Below are positions 1-7,619 of a stretch of DNA of 57,663 nucleotides, one piece after another. This stretch comes from Hymenobacter mucosus. GTDB taxonomy: Bacteria; Bacteroidota; Bacteroidia; Cytophagales; Hymenobacteraceae. The notes beneath the pieces were generated by a model. It saw nothing but the letters and a program-made list of their open reading frames with translations. It did not search any database and had not been told where the DNA came from. The position numbers and the translations under genes were made by a program. Each line of letters begins with the position of its first letter. Within the stretch, counting starts at the first letter, position 1. The stretch covers positions 1 through 57,663 of the forward strand of contig NZ_FZNS01000019.1 of assembly GCF_900188255.1 (NCBI RefSeq). Reading direction: 5' to 3'.

Positions 1-126
1 GCCGGGCGAGTAGGCCAGGGCCAGGTCGAGCTGGGTGCTGACGGGCTTGGTGGGCACTACTTCAATCTTGCCGGCGGGCTCCTGCGAGTGGTAGTTCAGG
101 GCGTCCTGTTTATTGATTTTAAGCAT
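1..126 (-). CDS. maeB: NADP-dependent malic enzyme, N-terminal fragment (runs off window)
   Basis: The 42 codons visible on the minus strand begin with ATG at 126 and contain ALNYHSQEPAGKIEVVPTKP followed by LALAYSPG, the characteristic N-terminus of bacterial MaeB-type malic enzymes. The family oxidatively decarboxylates malate to pyruvate and CO2, forming NADPH. The remainder, including the NADP domain and any C-terminal phosphotransacetylase-like domain, lies left of the window, so the full architecture cannot be judged. The 5' flank (127-362) holds no gene. It carries a 12-bp direct repeat (125-136 and 147-158, the first copy overlapping the start codon) and the terminator of the next gene. 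Identification rests on a short but very distinctive motif. Confidence 0.85.
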   Translation of the reverse strand, partial: MLKINKQDALNYHSQEPAGKIEVVPTKPVSTQLDLALAYSPG

Positions 127-158
127 ACTCGGGTGGCAACGGGTGAATACTCGGGTGG
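125..158. repeat. 12-bp direct repeat at the malic enzyme start
   Basis: The 12-mer ATACTCGGGTGG occurs at 125-136 and again at 147-158, 22 bp start to start, about two helical turns. The first copy overlaps the malic enzyme start codon. It could be a double site for a regulator or a chance local duplication; the sequence alone does not decide. Confidence 0.5.
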
Positions 159-228
159 AGTATAATAGGGCAAGTTGGGGCGAAATCGTCCGGAATCAAA
201 GTTTTAACAGACCAGCTACCGAAAAGCA

Positions 229-257
229 AAGCCCCGTACCGGGGAAGTACGGGGCTT
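229..257 (-). terminator. Rho-independent terminator of the lytic transglycosylase gene
   Basis: A perfect 11-bp stem (229-239 with 247-257) encloses a 7-nt loop. Read on the minus strand, the stem is followed by TTTGCTTTT. It lies about 105 bp past the stop of the gene at 363-2366 and isolates it from malic enzyme. Confidence 0.8.
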
Positions 258-362
258 GTAAATAGCTCAGGATGAAGCCGTGTAAAGCTGCTGGCGAGTT
301 GCTAATTGGAAGAAGCCTCTGCCTTAGCGTTCGTTCTCGTACTTATTTGTTCCTCTACTTTC

Positions 363-2366
363 TCAGCTAGCTACCAGTAGTTTCTGGCCTGGCTTCACAT
401 CGTCGGATTTCAGATTGTTGAGCCGGCGTAGTTTTTCGACGGTGACACCTTGGTAGCGACGTGAGATATTATAAAGCGTATCGCCGGGTTGTACTAAGTA
501 TACTTTCGGGGGCAAGACCTTGCTGGTGGGCTCGGTCCGAGAGGCAGACGCTGAAGAAGCCGTGCGCGTAGGCTGGGCAGTGGCAAGGGCAGCAGTTGGC
601 GGCGCATCGTCCGTTTGTGCTGGGGCGTGCAGAAGAATCTTTTGTCCGGGCATCACGGCCACAGAACTAAGGTTGTTCCAAGCCATCAGTTGCGCTACGG
701 TAATTCCCCTTTCGCGGCCTATCTTCTCCAGGAAGTCACCCCGCCGTACTACATATTCCTCGGCAGCAGGTTCGGCGGTGTCAGGAGCGGTAGCACGCAC
801 TACCTCGGTGTTTTCGCTCCGAGTAGCCTTGGCTCCTGAGCGAGACCCGCGCTCTGGCTTAGTAGGCTCGGGAGCGGTAGGGTCTTCGGCTGTACTCGTT
901 GCAATAAGCGGAGTAGTGCGAAGGACGCCTACCTTCCCAACTTGGGGTGCCCGGCTTTCCATCGTTGCCGGTCGGCGTGCTGCAGATGCCACTGCGCTAG
1001 TTTCAGTAGGAGCAGTTGGCGGCAGGGGAACGAAAAGCACTAGTTGACGGCGGGGCGTTAACGGCTGCCCTTTGCGCAACTCGTTCCAGCGACGCACTTG
1101 CGCTTGGCTTACTTCGTACCGAGCCGCAACGGAAGCAATTGTTTCGCCCCGACGAACCGTGTGGCGAAGCCGACGGTAGCGGGGTTGCTCATCGGGGGTA
1201 GCTTCTCGGGGTGCGCCATTCGCTAGTAACGTACGAGTAGGGAAGGGCTCTACGCCACTGATGCGAACCGGCCGTGGGGCCAGAAGCGTGGGCAATTCCG
1301 CTGGCGGGCGACAATAATCGAATAGCGTAGCTCGGTCTACCAAAGCCAAGGCTGGCCGGACGGCCGCAGGTAGCTGCACCGTATAAGGTCGGTAGCCTTC
1401 TGGAAGCCACGGCTTGCGTAATTCTGGATTCTGGCGCATCAGCGTCATAGAATCGGGGTAGCCACAGGCGCGGGCCAACCGGGTCAAGTCGAAGGCATGG
1501 CCACCTAATTGGAGGGTGTCCATAGTCTCGGCGTACTGGTAGCGCAGAGTAGGGGAGTGCAGCTGGTGCTCCTTGGCATACTTCATGGCATACATGATGG
1601 CCGTGAAGGTGGGAACATAGTTGCGGGTCTCAGCGGGCAAGTTTGCGTGTACGTCCCAGTACGTCTTTTTTCCAGTGCGGCGTAGTACGCGCTGCATATT
1701 GCCTGCTCCCCAATTGTAAGCAGCTAGTACTAACTCCCAATCGTGAAATACACCGTAGAGGTAACGCAGGTGCTTGCACGCGGCTTCCGTCGCCTTCTCC
1801 GGATTCATACGCTCGTCCACCCAGTCGTCGCGGCGGAGGCGCAAGTCGTTGGCCGTAGGACCCATAAACTGCCAGAGCCCCGTTGCACCCACCCGCGACT
1901 TAGCCGTAGGAATCAGCGCCGACTCCACCACGGCCAAGTATTTCAGGTCGGTGGGTAGGTTGTACTTCGTTAAGTATTTCTCAAAGAGCGGAAAGTACAG
2001 GTTTTCGCGTTCCAAGACGCGTTGGGTATACCCGCGCTGTCGTTCCGTAAAAAGGCGTACAAACGCTAAGACCGACGGGTTGAAAGCATGTGGTACATCT
2101 GTCTCAAAGCACATGATTCGGTCTCCTACCAAGTCGCGCAACTCGGGTGGAGTGCGCATCCAGAGCAGTTTGCTGGAATCAACGGGTGCTACCACCAGTG
2201 AGTCGGGGAGTAGCTCCAACTGTACCTGCATAGAGTCCTCCGCGGCGGGCACTGTACCCGCATTGGGAGGAAGCGGCAAGGATGGACGTACCTGAGCCGC
2301 CCCCGGACGAGCCAAAGAGAAAGCCAACAAAACAGGGGCGGCAGCGCGCAGCAACGACTTCTTCAT
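363..2366 (-). CDS. Secreted lytic transglycosylase with LysM repeats (MltD-like)
   Basis: The 667-aa protein starts with a signal peptide (to about residue 24). A family-1 SLT domain covers roughly residues 120-270. The catalytic glutamate sits in VVESAL (near residue 148), followed by the SLT motifs GLWQFM and AYNWGAGNM. The C-terminal half has three LysM modules (about 400-445, 540-585 and 625-667), each with a YxVxxGDxLxxI-type start, separated by low-complexity Ser/Thr/Pro/Ala linkers. The family cleaves peptidoglycan glycan strands to 1,6-anhydro-muropeptides in the periplasm; LysM modules tether it to the wall. No lipobox is seen, unlike E. coli MltD. It is monocistronic: upstream gatA stops at 2605 and its own terminator lies at 229-257. 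Confidence 0.93.
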   Translation of the reverse strand: MKKSLLRAAAPVLLAFSLARPGAAQVRPSLPLPPNAGTVPAAEDSMQVQLELLPDSLVVAPVDSSKLLWMRTPPELRDLVGDRIMCFETDVPHAFNPSVLAFVRLFTERQRGYTQRVLERENLYFPLFEKYLTKYNLPTDLKYLAVVESALIPTAKSRVGATGLWQFMGPTANDLRLRRDDWVDERMNPEKATEAACKHLRYLYGVFHDWELVLAAYNWGAGNMQRVLRRTGKKTYWDVHANLPAETRNYVPTFTAIMYAMKYAKEHQLHSPTLRYQYAETMDTLQLGGHAFDLTRLARACGYPDSMTLMRQNPELRKPWLPEGYRPYTVQLPAAVRPALALVDRATLFDYCRPPAELPTLLAPRPVRISGVEPFPTRTLLANGAPREATPDEQPRYRRLRHTVRRGETIASVAARYEVSQAQVRRWNELRKGQPLTPRRQLVLFVPLPPTAPTETSAVASAARRPATMESRAPQVGKVGVLRTTPLIATSTAEDPTAPEPTKPERGSRSGAKATRSENTEVVRATAPDTAEPAAEEYVVRRGDFLEKIGRERGITVAQLMAWNNLSSVAVMPGQKILLHAPAQTDDAPPTAALATAQPTRTASSASASRTEPTSKVLPPKVYLVQPGDTLYNISRRYQGVTVEKLRRLNNLKSDDVKPGQKLLVAS

Positions 2367-2501
2367 CTTACATACTAAACTGGGGTAGATGATCCAGTAG
2401 GTGCAAAACGCTGACCATCAGACCAGCGCATCTTCAAATGTAACAACGGGCAGTGAAAAACCGACCTGCTCAGGTACAAGCCGAGTAAGGACCTAGCGTA
2501 A

Positions 2502-2588
2502 ATACCCCGGAGGTACGCTACGACTTGCTAGAACCGAACCCTTAGATATCGTGATTCTACCAAGCCAGAGCATCTACCTCCGGGGTAT
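2502..2588. repeat. Intergenic 14-bp inverted repeat with wide spacing
   Basis: Between gatA and the lytic transglycosylase gene, ATACCCCGGAGGTA (2502-2515) recurs as a perfect reverse complement at 2575-2588, 59 nt apart. The left arm also takes part in a local hairpin, TAGCGTA (2494-2500) with TACGCTA (2514-2520), so two mutually exclusive folds are possible. It may be a long-loop gatA terminator, a structured 3' UTR or a miniature-element remnant. Confidence 0.6.
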
Positions 2589-2604
2589 CTATACGCGCTG
2601 TAAA

Positions 2605-4044
2605 CTAGGCTAGCGCCGGAGCCAATGATTCCGTAACGGAGCCAGCAAAGGCAAGCAGATGCTCTTCGCGAAACGCTCCACTCAAAATCTGCAAGCCAAT
2701 CGGTAGCCCTTGCGAGTCTTGTCCTGCTGGCACCGAAATAGCTGGCACACCTGCCAATGATGCCTGTACCGTGAAAATATCAGCCAAGTACATGGCAAGA
2801 GTATCCTTGTTCACGTCGCCAATGCGGAAGGCGGTGGTAGGAGTAGTAGGTAGAACCAAGAAGTCGTACTCACGCAACAACTCATCGGTTTTCTCTTTGA
2901 TTAGCCGCCGTACTTGCTGGGCCTTGGTATAGTAGGCGTCATAGTAGTCGGCGCTGAGTACGAAAGTGCCCAGCAAGATGCGCCGTTGTACCTCGGGGCC
3001 AAAGCCCTGGGAGCGGGTTTTCTTGTACAATGACTCCAGGTCGGTGGCATCCGAAGCACGGTAGCCAAACTTCACCCCATCATAGCGGCTCAGGTTAGAG
3101 CTGGCCTCGGCTGTGGTGAGGATGTAGTACGTTGGTACGATGAAGTCTAGATAGGGGAAATCTACTGCTTCAACTACATGGCCTTGCCCGCGCAGCACAT
3201 CCAAGGCTTGCTCCGTAGCGGCTTTAATCTCGGGGTTAAGGCCCGGGCGTTCCAGGCAGTCGCGTATGTAGCCGATGCGGTAATGAGGCGCCGGCGTCAT
3301 CAGTTCACTGTAAGCAGGTACCTCGCGCTGGCTAGCTGTGCTGTCGAAGTTGTCGGCCCCAGCCATCACTTCAAGCAGCAGGGCTGCATCTTCCACTGAG
3401 CGAGTCAGGGTACCAATCTGGTCAAAGGAAGATGCGTACGCAATCAGGCCGTAGCGCGAAATGCGCGAATAGGTAGGCTTGAAACCAACAATACCACAGA
3501 AAGCGGCAGGCTGCCGTACTGACCCCCCCGTATCGGAGCCGATAGACGCTAGACATAAGTCGGCTTGTACCGCTACGGCCGAGCCCCCAGAGGACCCTCC
3601 CGGCACTCGGTCGGGGTCGATTTCGTTACGGGCCGGCCCAAAGTAGGATGTTTCGTTAGACGCCCCCATTGCGAACTCGTCGCAATTCTGGCGGCCAATG
3701 AAAATGGCATCTTCATCAAGCAGGCGCTGCACAGCCGTACCCGTGAACAAAGACTTGAAACCATCTAGAATGTGGCTGCTGCTTTGCAGGGCGTGGTCTT
3801 TGTAGGCCAGCACATCCTTCAGCCCTACTACCATGCCTGCCAACTTGCCCGCCGTTCCGGCCGCTAGTTTGGCATCCACGGCTTCGGCTTGGGCAAGGGC
3901 CTCCTCCGGCCACACTTCCAAGAAAGCATTCAGATGGCTTTTGCGCTGGATGTTATCCAGATAATACTCCACGAGCTGGCGACAGGACAAAGTGCCTGCC
4001 GTCAGCTCGTTACGAACTTCCGTGAGAGAGGTAAAGCGTCTCAA
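2605..4044 (-). CDS. gatA: Asp/Glu-tRNA amidotransferase subunit A
   Basis: The 479-aa protein is a full-length amidase-signature enzyme. The Gly/Ser-rich signature GGSSGGSAVAVQ, the downstream DTGGSVRQPAAFCG with the Ser nucleophile, and the Lys in VGLKDVL form the Ser-cisSer-Lys triad. GatA generates ammonia from glutamine to amidate mischarged Glu-tRNA(Gln) or Asp-tRNA(Asn) with GatB and GatC, neither of which is in this window. The start ATG lies 14 bp after the stop of the second tatA gene, so the gene is probably co-transcribed with the two tatA genes upstream. No T-rich hairpin follows; only the wide inverted repeat at 2502-2588 lies downstream. Confidence 0.96.
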   Translation of the reverse strand: MRRFTSLTEVRNELTAGTLSCRQLVEYYLDNIQRKSHLNAFLEVWPEEALAQAEAVDAKLAAGTAGKLAGMVVGLKDVLAYKDHALQSSSHILDGFKSLFTGTAVQRLLDEDAIFIGRQNCDEFAMGASNETSYFGPARNEIDPDRVPGGSSGGSAVAVQADLCLASIGSDTGGSVRQPAAFCGIVGFKPTYSRISRYGLIAYASSFDQIGTLTRSVEDAALLLEVMAGADNFDSTASQREVPAYSELMTPAPHYRIGYIRDCLERPGLNPEIKAATEQALDVLRGQGHVVEAVDFPYLDFIVPTYYILTTAEASSNLSRYDGVKFGYRASDATDLESLYKKTRSQGFGPEVQRRILLGTFVLSADYYDAYYTKAQQVRRLIKEKTDELLREYDFLVLPTTPTTAFRIGDVNKDTLAMYLADIFTVQASLAGVPAISVPAGQDSQGLPIGLQILSGAFREEHLLAFAGSVTESLAPALA

Positions 4045-4058
4045 ATCAAAGAAAGATA

Positions 4059-4448
4059 TTAGTTCACTTGGTCAAGGCGAGGGCGTTCTTCCGTGCGTGC
4101 GGGCGGAGGCGTAGTAATACCACCATCCATGGGCGGTGCCAAAGGAGCAGCCGCAGGGGCATCCGTTACGGGGTGTGCCGGCTGAATGGGCGCCTCGTAC
4201 GCGGGCTGTTGGTTGAACTGCTGCTGGTAGGGCTGTTGCTGCTGATAGGGTTGCTGAGGTTGACCAGCGTTTTCTATCTCACTACGAATTTCACGAGAAG
4301 CATCTTTGAACTCACGAATGCCCTTGCCAAGGCCACGGGCCAGCTCAGGAATTTTGTTGGCGCCAAAGAAAATCAAAATCACGACCATGATGAGCATAAT
4401 CTCACCACCACCTAAGTCGCCTAAGAAAAGGAAAAGGGGCGTTTGCAT
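4059..4448 (-). CDS. tatA: Twin-arginine translocase TatA/TatE-family protein (second copy)
   Basis: A single N-terminal membrane helix (about residues 5-25) is followed by FFGANKIPELARGLGKGI and an amphipathic helix REFKDASREI, the diagnostic TatA/E layout. A Gln/Pro-rich tail (about 50-110) completes a 129-aa protein. TatA oligomers form the channel that exports folded proteins with twin-arginine signals. I place the start at ATG 4448 (MQTPLFLFLG); an in-frame ATG at 4457 and TTG at 4460 are possible. It begins 12 bp after the first tatA stop. No tatC is in the window, so the TatC partner must be elsewhere. Confidence 0.9.
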   Translation of the reverse strand: MQTPLFLFLGDLGGGEIMLIMVVILIFFGANKIPELARGLGKGIREFKDASREIRSEIENAGQPQQPYQQQQPYQQQFNQQPAYEAPIQPAHPVTDAPAAAPLAPPMDGGITTPPPARTEERPRLDQVN

Positions 4449-4460
4449 GGTTAACATCAA

Positions 4461-4685
4461 TTAGAGGCGTGGCTGGGTAGGATCATTAGGGTTGATGGGC
4501 CGGTCACGAAACTCAGGTTTCTCTTCTTTCGAAGCGTCCTTAAATTCACGAATTCCCTGACCCATACCGCGGAATAGCTCCGGGATGCGCTTGGCCCCAA
4601 ACAACAGGATAATGGCGAGACCAATGAGAAGAAGTTCGGTGCCGCCAAGACCGCCGATTCCAAGCAAGAGGGTGGCAAAGTTCAT
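4461..4685 (-). CDS. tatA: Twin-arginine translocase TatA/TatE-family protein (first copy)
   Basis: This 74-aa protein has one membrane helix, the motif LFGAKRIPELFRGMGQGI and the amphipathic REFKDASKEE segment, all typical of TatA/E. I chose ATG 4685 (MNFATLLLG) over the upstream ATG at 4700, which would add five untypical residues. It is the first gene of the tatA-tatA-gatA cluster and lacks the Gln-rich tail of the second copy. The two share the RIPEL/KIPEL and GIREFKDAS segments, consistent with tandem duplication and divergence, possibly into TatA and TatE/TatB-like roles. Confidence 0.92.
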   Translation of the reverse strand: MNFATLLLGIGGLGGTELLLIGLAIILLFGAKRIPELFRGMGQGIREFKDASKEEKPEFRDRPINPNDPTQPRL

Positions 4686-4995
4686 AGAGTGGGGAGCCAA
4701 AAGGCCAGTTTGGGTGTCAAAGCTAAGTGTACGCAGCTTTGTACGGTTCAGGATTGGTAAAGGTACCTCATAATTTTAAAATCAGTTCCCTGCGGCTAGA
4801 TACTTTACGTTACCCCTAAGTGCGAGCTTGGATACAATCTAGAAATCCCTTGCCTTCGGCGGGCAAACTTTTGCGTTCAGCGTTTCCTACGGGTAACAAC
4901 TGCCAATGCTTGCCTAATTTGCTGAGCGTAGCGGCTATACTATTGAATGCGCTACGTTTCGACCTACAGTTTCTAACCTGAACTTTCCCGCGTTA
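4686..4995. other. 310-bp divergent intergenic region between tatA and the GAF-LytTR gene
   Basis: No ORF is supported. On the minus strand it contains a perfect -7 element TAGCTTTG (4725-4718) and a near match TACCTTTA (4765-4758), both able to drive the tat operon. On the plus strand only an imperfect element, TACGTTTC near 4950, is visible before the regulator gene. Confidence 0.5.
4718..4725 (-). promoter_or_regulatory. Candidate tatA promoter (-7 element)
   Basis: TAGCTTTG matches the Bacteroidota -7 consensus TAnnTTTG and lies 33 bp upstream of the first tatA start codon. No clear TTG at -33 was found. Confidence 0.5.
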
Positions 4996-5961
4996 ATGCC
5001 TGCTAAATTGCGCCCCTCTACTGCTCCCAAGGCTCCCACCCCGTCCGTTTTGCACCCGGAGGATGAGGATAGCCGCTTGGAAGCGTTGCGTGCCTATCAA
5101 ATTCTCGATACCCCGCCTGAAAAAGCTTTTGATGACCTAGTGCGGCTGGCGGCGTACATCTGCAATACTCCTACATCAGCCGTAACGCTCATTGATGAGG
5201 AGCGCCAGTGGTTTAAAGCTAGAATTGGCTTAGACTCTTTACAAAGCACGGCCCGTGAGCACGCTTTCTGCCAGCATGCCATGCTGGCCGAGAACGTGTA
5301 CGAAGTAGAGGATGCTCAGCTCGATCCTTTATTTCAAGCTAACCCATTAGTTACCGGCGACCCCAACATCCGCTTCTACGCGGGTGCGCCCTTGCTATCA
5401 CCCGAAGGGCAGCCGCTGGGTACTATCTGCGCCATTGATTCGGTGCCACGCCGCCTCAACGACGCCCAACGCGATGCGTTGCAGGTATTGGCGCGCGAAG
5501 TAGTAGCGCACTTGGAACTACGCCGGGCACGAATTCAACTGGAGCAAGAGCAGCGTAAGCTGGAAGGCCTGCTGCAAATGGCTAACGACGCCGCAGAATC
5601 TATTTACTCCAGTGGGGGGCAAACGGAGATTTTTATCAAGCAGGACCACAAACTGCTGCGCGTAATTACGGCTGATATTCGGTACGTGGAGGCCCTCGGC
5701 GACTACGTGAATATTTATACTGGACGGGAGCGGTACACGGTGTACAGCACCATGAAAGAGCTAGAATCCAAGCTGCCCGTACGCAATTTTGCGCGGGTAC
5801 ACCGCAAATACATCGTGCGCCTCGACCGTATTATCGCCATTGAGTCGGACGCGGTAGTGGTAGAAATGGGCCATAGTTCCGACCAAGCAACTAGCGTAAT
5901 TCCAGTGCCCATTGGTAGCTCCTACAAAGCTACCCTGCTGAGTCGCTTAAACCTGATTTAA
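4996..5961 (+). CDS. GAF-domain LytTR-type transcriptional regulator
   Basis: The 321-aa protein has an N-terminal GAF domain (about 25-185; ALRAYQILDTPPEKAFDDL opening and FYAGAPLLSPEGQPLGTICAID core), a short coiled linker (about 185-210) and a C-terminal LytTR DNA-binding domain (about 215-318; YVEALGDYVNIY and FARVHRKYIVRLDRI). LytTR domains usually follow a REC receiver; here a ligand-sensing GAF replaces it, so control is probably by a small molecule, redox state or light rather than phosphotransfer. The GAF ligand cannot be inferred. The gene is monocistronic; a strong plus-strand terminator follows at 6176-6205, leaving a 3' UTR of about 215 nt. Confidence 0.9.
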   Translation: MPAKLRPSTAPKAPTPSVLHPEDEDSRLEALRAYQILDTPPEKAFDDLVRLAAYICNTPTSAVTLIDEERQWFKARIGLDSLQSTAREHAFCQHAMLAENVYEVEDAQLDPLFQANPLVTGDPNIRFYAGAPLLSPEGQPLGTICAIDSVPRRLNDAQRDALQVLAREVVAHLELRRARIQLEQEQRKLEGLLQMANDAAESIYSSGGQTEIFIKQDHKLLRVITADIRYVEALGDYVNIYTGRERYTVYSTMKELESKLPVRNFARVHRKYIVRLDRIIAIESDAVVVEMGHSSDQATSVIPVPIGSSYKATLLSRLNLI

Positions 5962-6164
5962 TGAACCTTGAAATAGATTGCCTCATGTGTCGGATAGAAA
6001 ATATAGTGTTCACCGAGGGAATCAGTTAATTCGGCGAATTGCAGTAGCATCAGCCCCAGGCCACTGCTATCTTTCGTCATGTTATCGGGAGTTTCACCCC
6101 CAGCTGACAAGCTTTTTCTTGGATGCTCTGGGACGGAAGTACTGGTAGCTAAGTTTGTTTTCAT
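5958..6164 (-). CDS. Small ORF of unknown function, doubtful
   Basis: An ATG-initiated 68-codon ORF lies tail-to-tail with the GAF-LytTR gene, their stop codons overlapping by three bases. The second half contains SSGLGLMLLQFAELTDSLGE, faintly recalling the GLGL-type glycine box of histidine-kinase ATPase domains, but the rest of such a domain is absent. Its start lies 12 bp past a bidirectional terminator hairpin (6176-6196) and no promoter is visible. It may be a kinase remnant or chance. No function is assigned. Confidence 0.22.
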   Translation of the reverse strand: MKTNLATSTSVPEHPRKSLSAGGETPDNMTKDSSGLGLMLLQFAELTDSLGEHYIFYPTHEAIYFKVH

Positions 6165-6175
6165 AGCTCAGAAAG

Positions 6176-6205
6176 ACACCGTATGCTGTACGGTGTTTTT
6201 TTTTT
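6176..6205. terminator. Terminator between convergent GAF-LytTR and EnvC-operon transcripts
   Basis: ACACCGTA (6176-6183) pairs with TACGGTGT (6189-6196) across a 5-nt loop. Ten T residues follow on the plus strand (6196-6205), so it clearly ends the plus transcript. On the minus strand it is followed by CTTTCT and probably also ends the EnvC operon. Confidence 0.85.
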
Positions 6206-6230
6206 GATCTACCAGAATACGTGAGCAGCC

Positions 6231-7619
6231 TTACTTATGACCCAGCCAGTTCTCCGGGTTCAAGTTTGAGCTGTTGTGCCAGACCTGAAACTGTACCTCC
6301 GAAGTTCCTTCGGCGTCCGTGTATACAGTGCCAATTGGTTGGCGGGCCTTAATCACTTGGCCTTCGGCTACGCTCACGCTGCGCAGCTTGGCGTACACCG
6401 TAAAATAGTCACCGTGCTGCACCATTACAATGGTGTTCATGCCAGGAACACTAGCCACCGTCAGTACTTTACCGTCAAACACGGCCCGTACTGGTTCGCC
6501 AGCACTCGTTTGAATATCGACGCCTCGGTTTTCTACTACTACATTGTGCAGCACCGGGTGATTGTGGCGGCCAAAGCGCTGAGAAATAAAGCCTTTGCTA
6601 ACGGGCCACGGTAGCTGGCCCCGGTTGTCGGTGAAGGAGGAGGCTAGTTCTGCCGTTTCCGGCGTCAGGGTAACCCGGTTTACTCGTTCTGCCGCAGCTT
6701 CGGCCTCGGCCTCGGCGGCCGCCGTAGGACTCGTACGACTAGTAGCGCCAGGGCTGCGCGTAGGAGCTGTGGCCGTAGCAGTACGGCTAGCCGCCGCTTT
6801 TGCAGCCGCCGCCCGACGGGCCGCTAAGCGGGCCGCACGCGCAATTTCTTCGCGTACTCGCTGGGCAATCAAATTATCGAGCCGGGAAACGGCCTGCTGT
6901 TTAGCGGCTAACTCTTGCCGTAGACTTTCTTCCTGCTGGCTGAGTTTGGTAACAACCTGATCCTGCTGCGTTTTAAGCGTGATAAGGTTGCGCTTTTCTG
7001 ACAGTTGGTTGTTAAGAAGGCTGCCTTTTTCCTGTTTCTTTTCCTGTAATCCCGCGAGCTGCTGGCTGAGACGCTGCTGCGTGCTACTGATCTGGGCAGC
7101 CTGGGCTTTACGCACTTCCGCGTACTGCTGGATGTAACGCAACCGCAGCATAAACTGGTTGAATGATTCTGAGGCGAACAGAAACATCACCCGATTGTAG
7201 CTATTGGCCGTCTTGGAGCCAATGTAAATCAGGCGGGCATACTCAGCTTTTAGTTGCTCCAGGTTTTGGCGTGTTTGCTGCACCTGGCCTTCGGTCTGTA
7301 CCACATCGGTCTCAATGTAGCGCAGCTCATTGCTGATATTCTTGATAACGCCCTGCTGTACCGTGAGCTTTTCCTTGAGGGCATTGAGCTGACCTACGGA
7401 GGCTTCTTTCTGCTTTTGCGTTTGCTCCAGAATGCGGCTAGCTTCCTGAATACGGCGTACCGTGGCGCGCCGCTCACGCTCCAACTGCGCTTTGGTTTTG
7501 CGCGTGCCAGTGCTGGTTTTACTCCGAGTAGTACGCTGCTGCGCCACACTAGGCGTACTCAAATGCCCTACTGCTAGTACCACCAGCCACGCCAGCCAAT
7601 ACTTACTTCTTGCGCGCAT
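6231..7619 (-). CDS. envC: EnvC-like murein hydrolase activator with degenerate LytM (M23) domain
   Basis: The 462-aa protein has a signal peptide (to about residue 27), a long coiled coil (about 40-265, rich in Gln, Lys and Glu), an Ala/Arg/Thr-rich linker and a C-terminal LytM/M23 fold (about 335-462). The zinc ligands are lost: the usual HxGxD reads NRGVD, YAHL reads YAKL, and the final HxH reads QFQ (VQFQVW). As in E. coli EnvC, this argues for an activator of amidases at the division septum rather than a peptidase. It is the last gene of a three-gene operon; its start overlaps the preceding lipoprotein gene by 17 bp. The domain call is firm; the partner amidase is not in the window. Confidence 0.88.
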   Translation of the reverse strand: MRARSKYWLAWLVVLAVGHLSTPSVAQQRTTRSKTSTGTRKTKAQLERERRATVRRIQEASRILEQTQKQKEASVGQLNALKEKLTVQQGVIKNISNELRYIETDVVQTEGQVQQTRQNLEQLKAEYARLIYIGSKTANSYNRVMFLFASESFNQFMLRLRYIQQYAEVRKAQAAQISSTQQRLSQQLAGLQEKKQEKGSLLNNQLSEKRNLITLKTQQDQVVTKLSQQEESLRQELAAKQQAVSRLDNLIAQRVREEIARAARLAARRAAAAKAAASRTATATAPTRSPGATSRTSPTAAAEAEAEAAAERVNRVTLTPETAELASSFTDNRGQLPWPVSKGFISQRFGRHNHPVLHNVVVENRGVDIQTSAGEPVRAVFDGKVLTVASVPGMNTIVMVQHGDYFTVYAKLRSVSVAEGQVIKARQPIGTVYTDAEGTSEVQFQVWHNSSNLNPENWLGHK

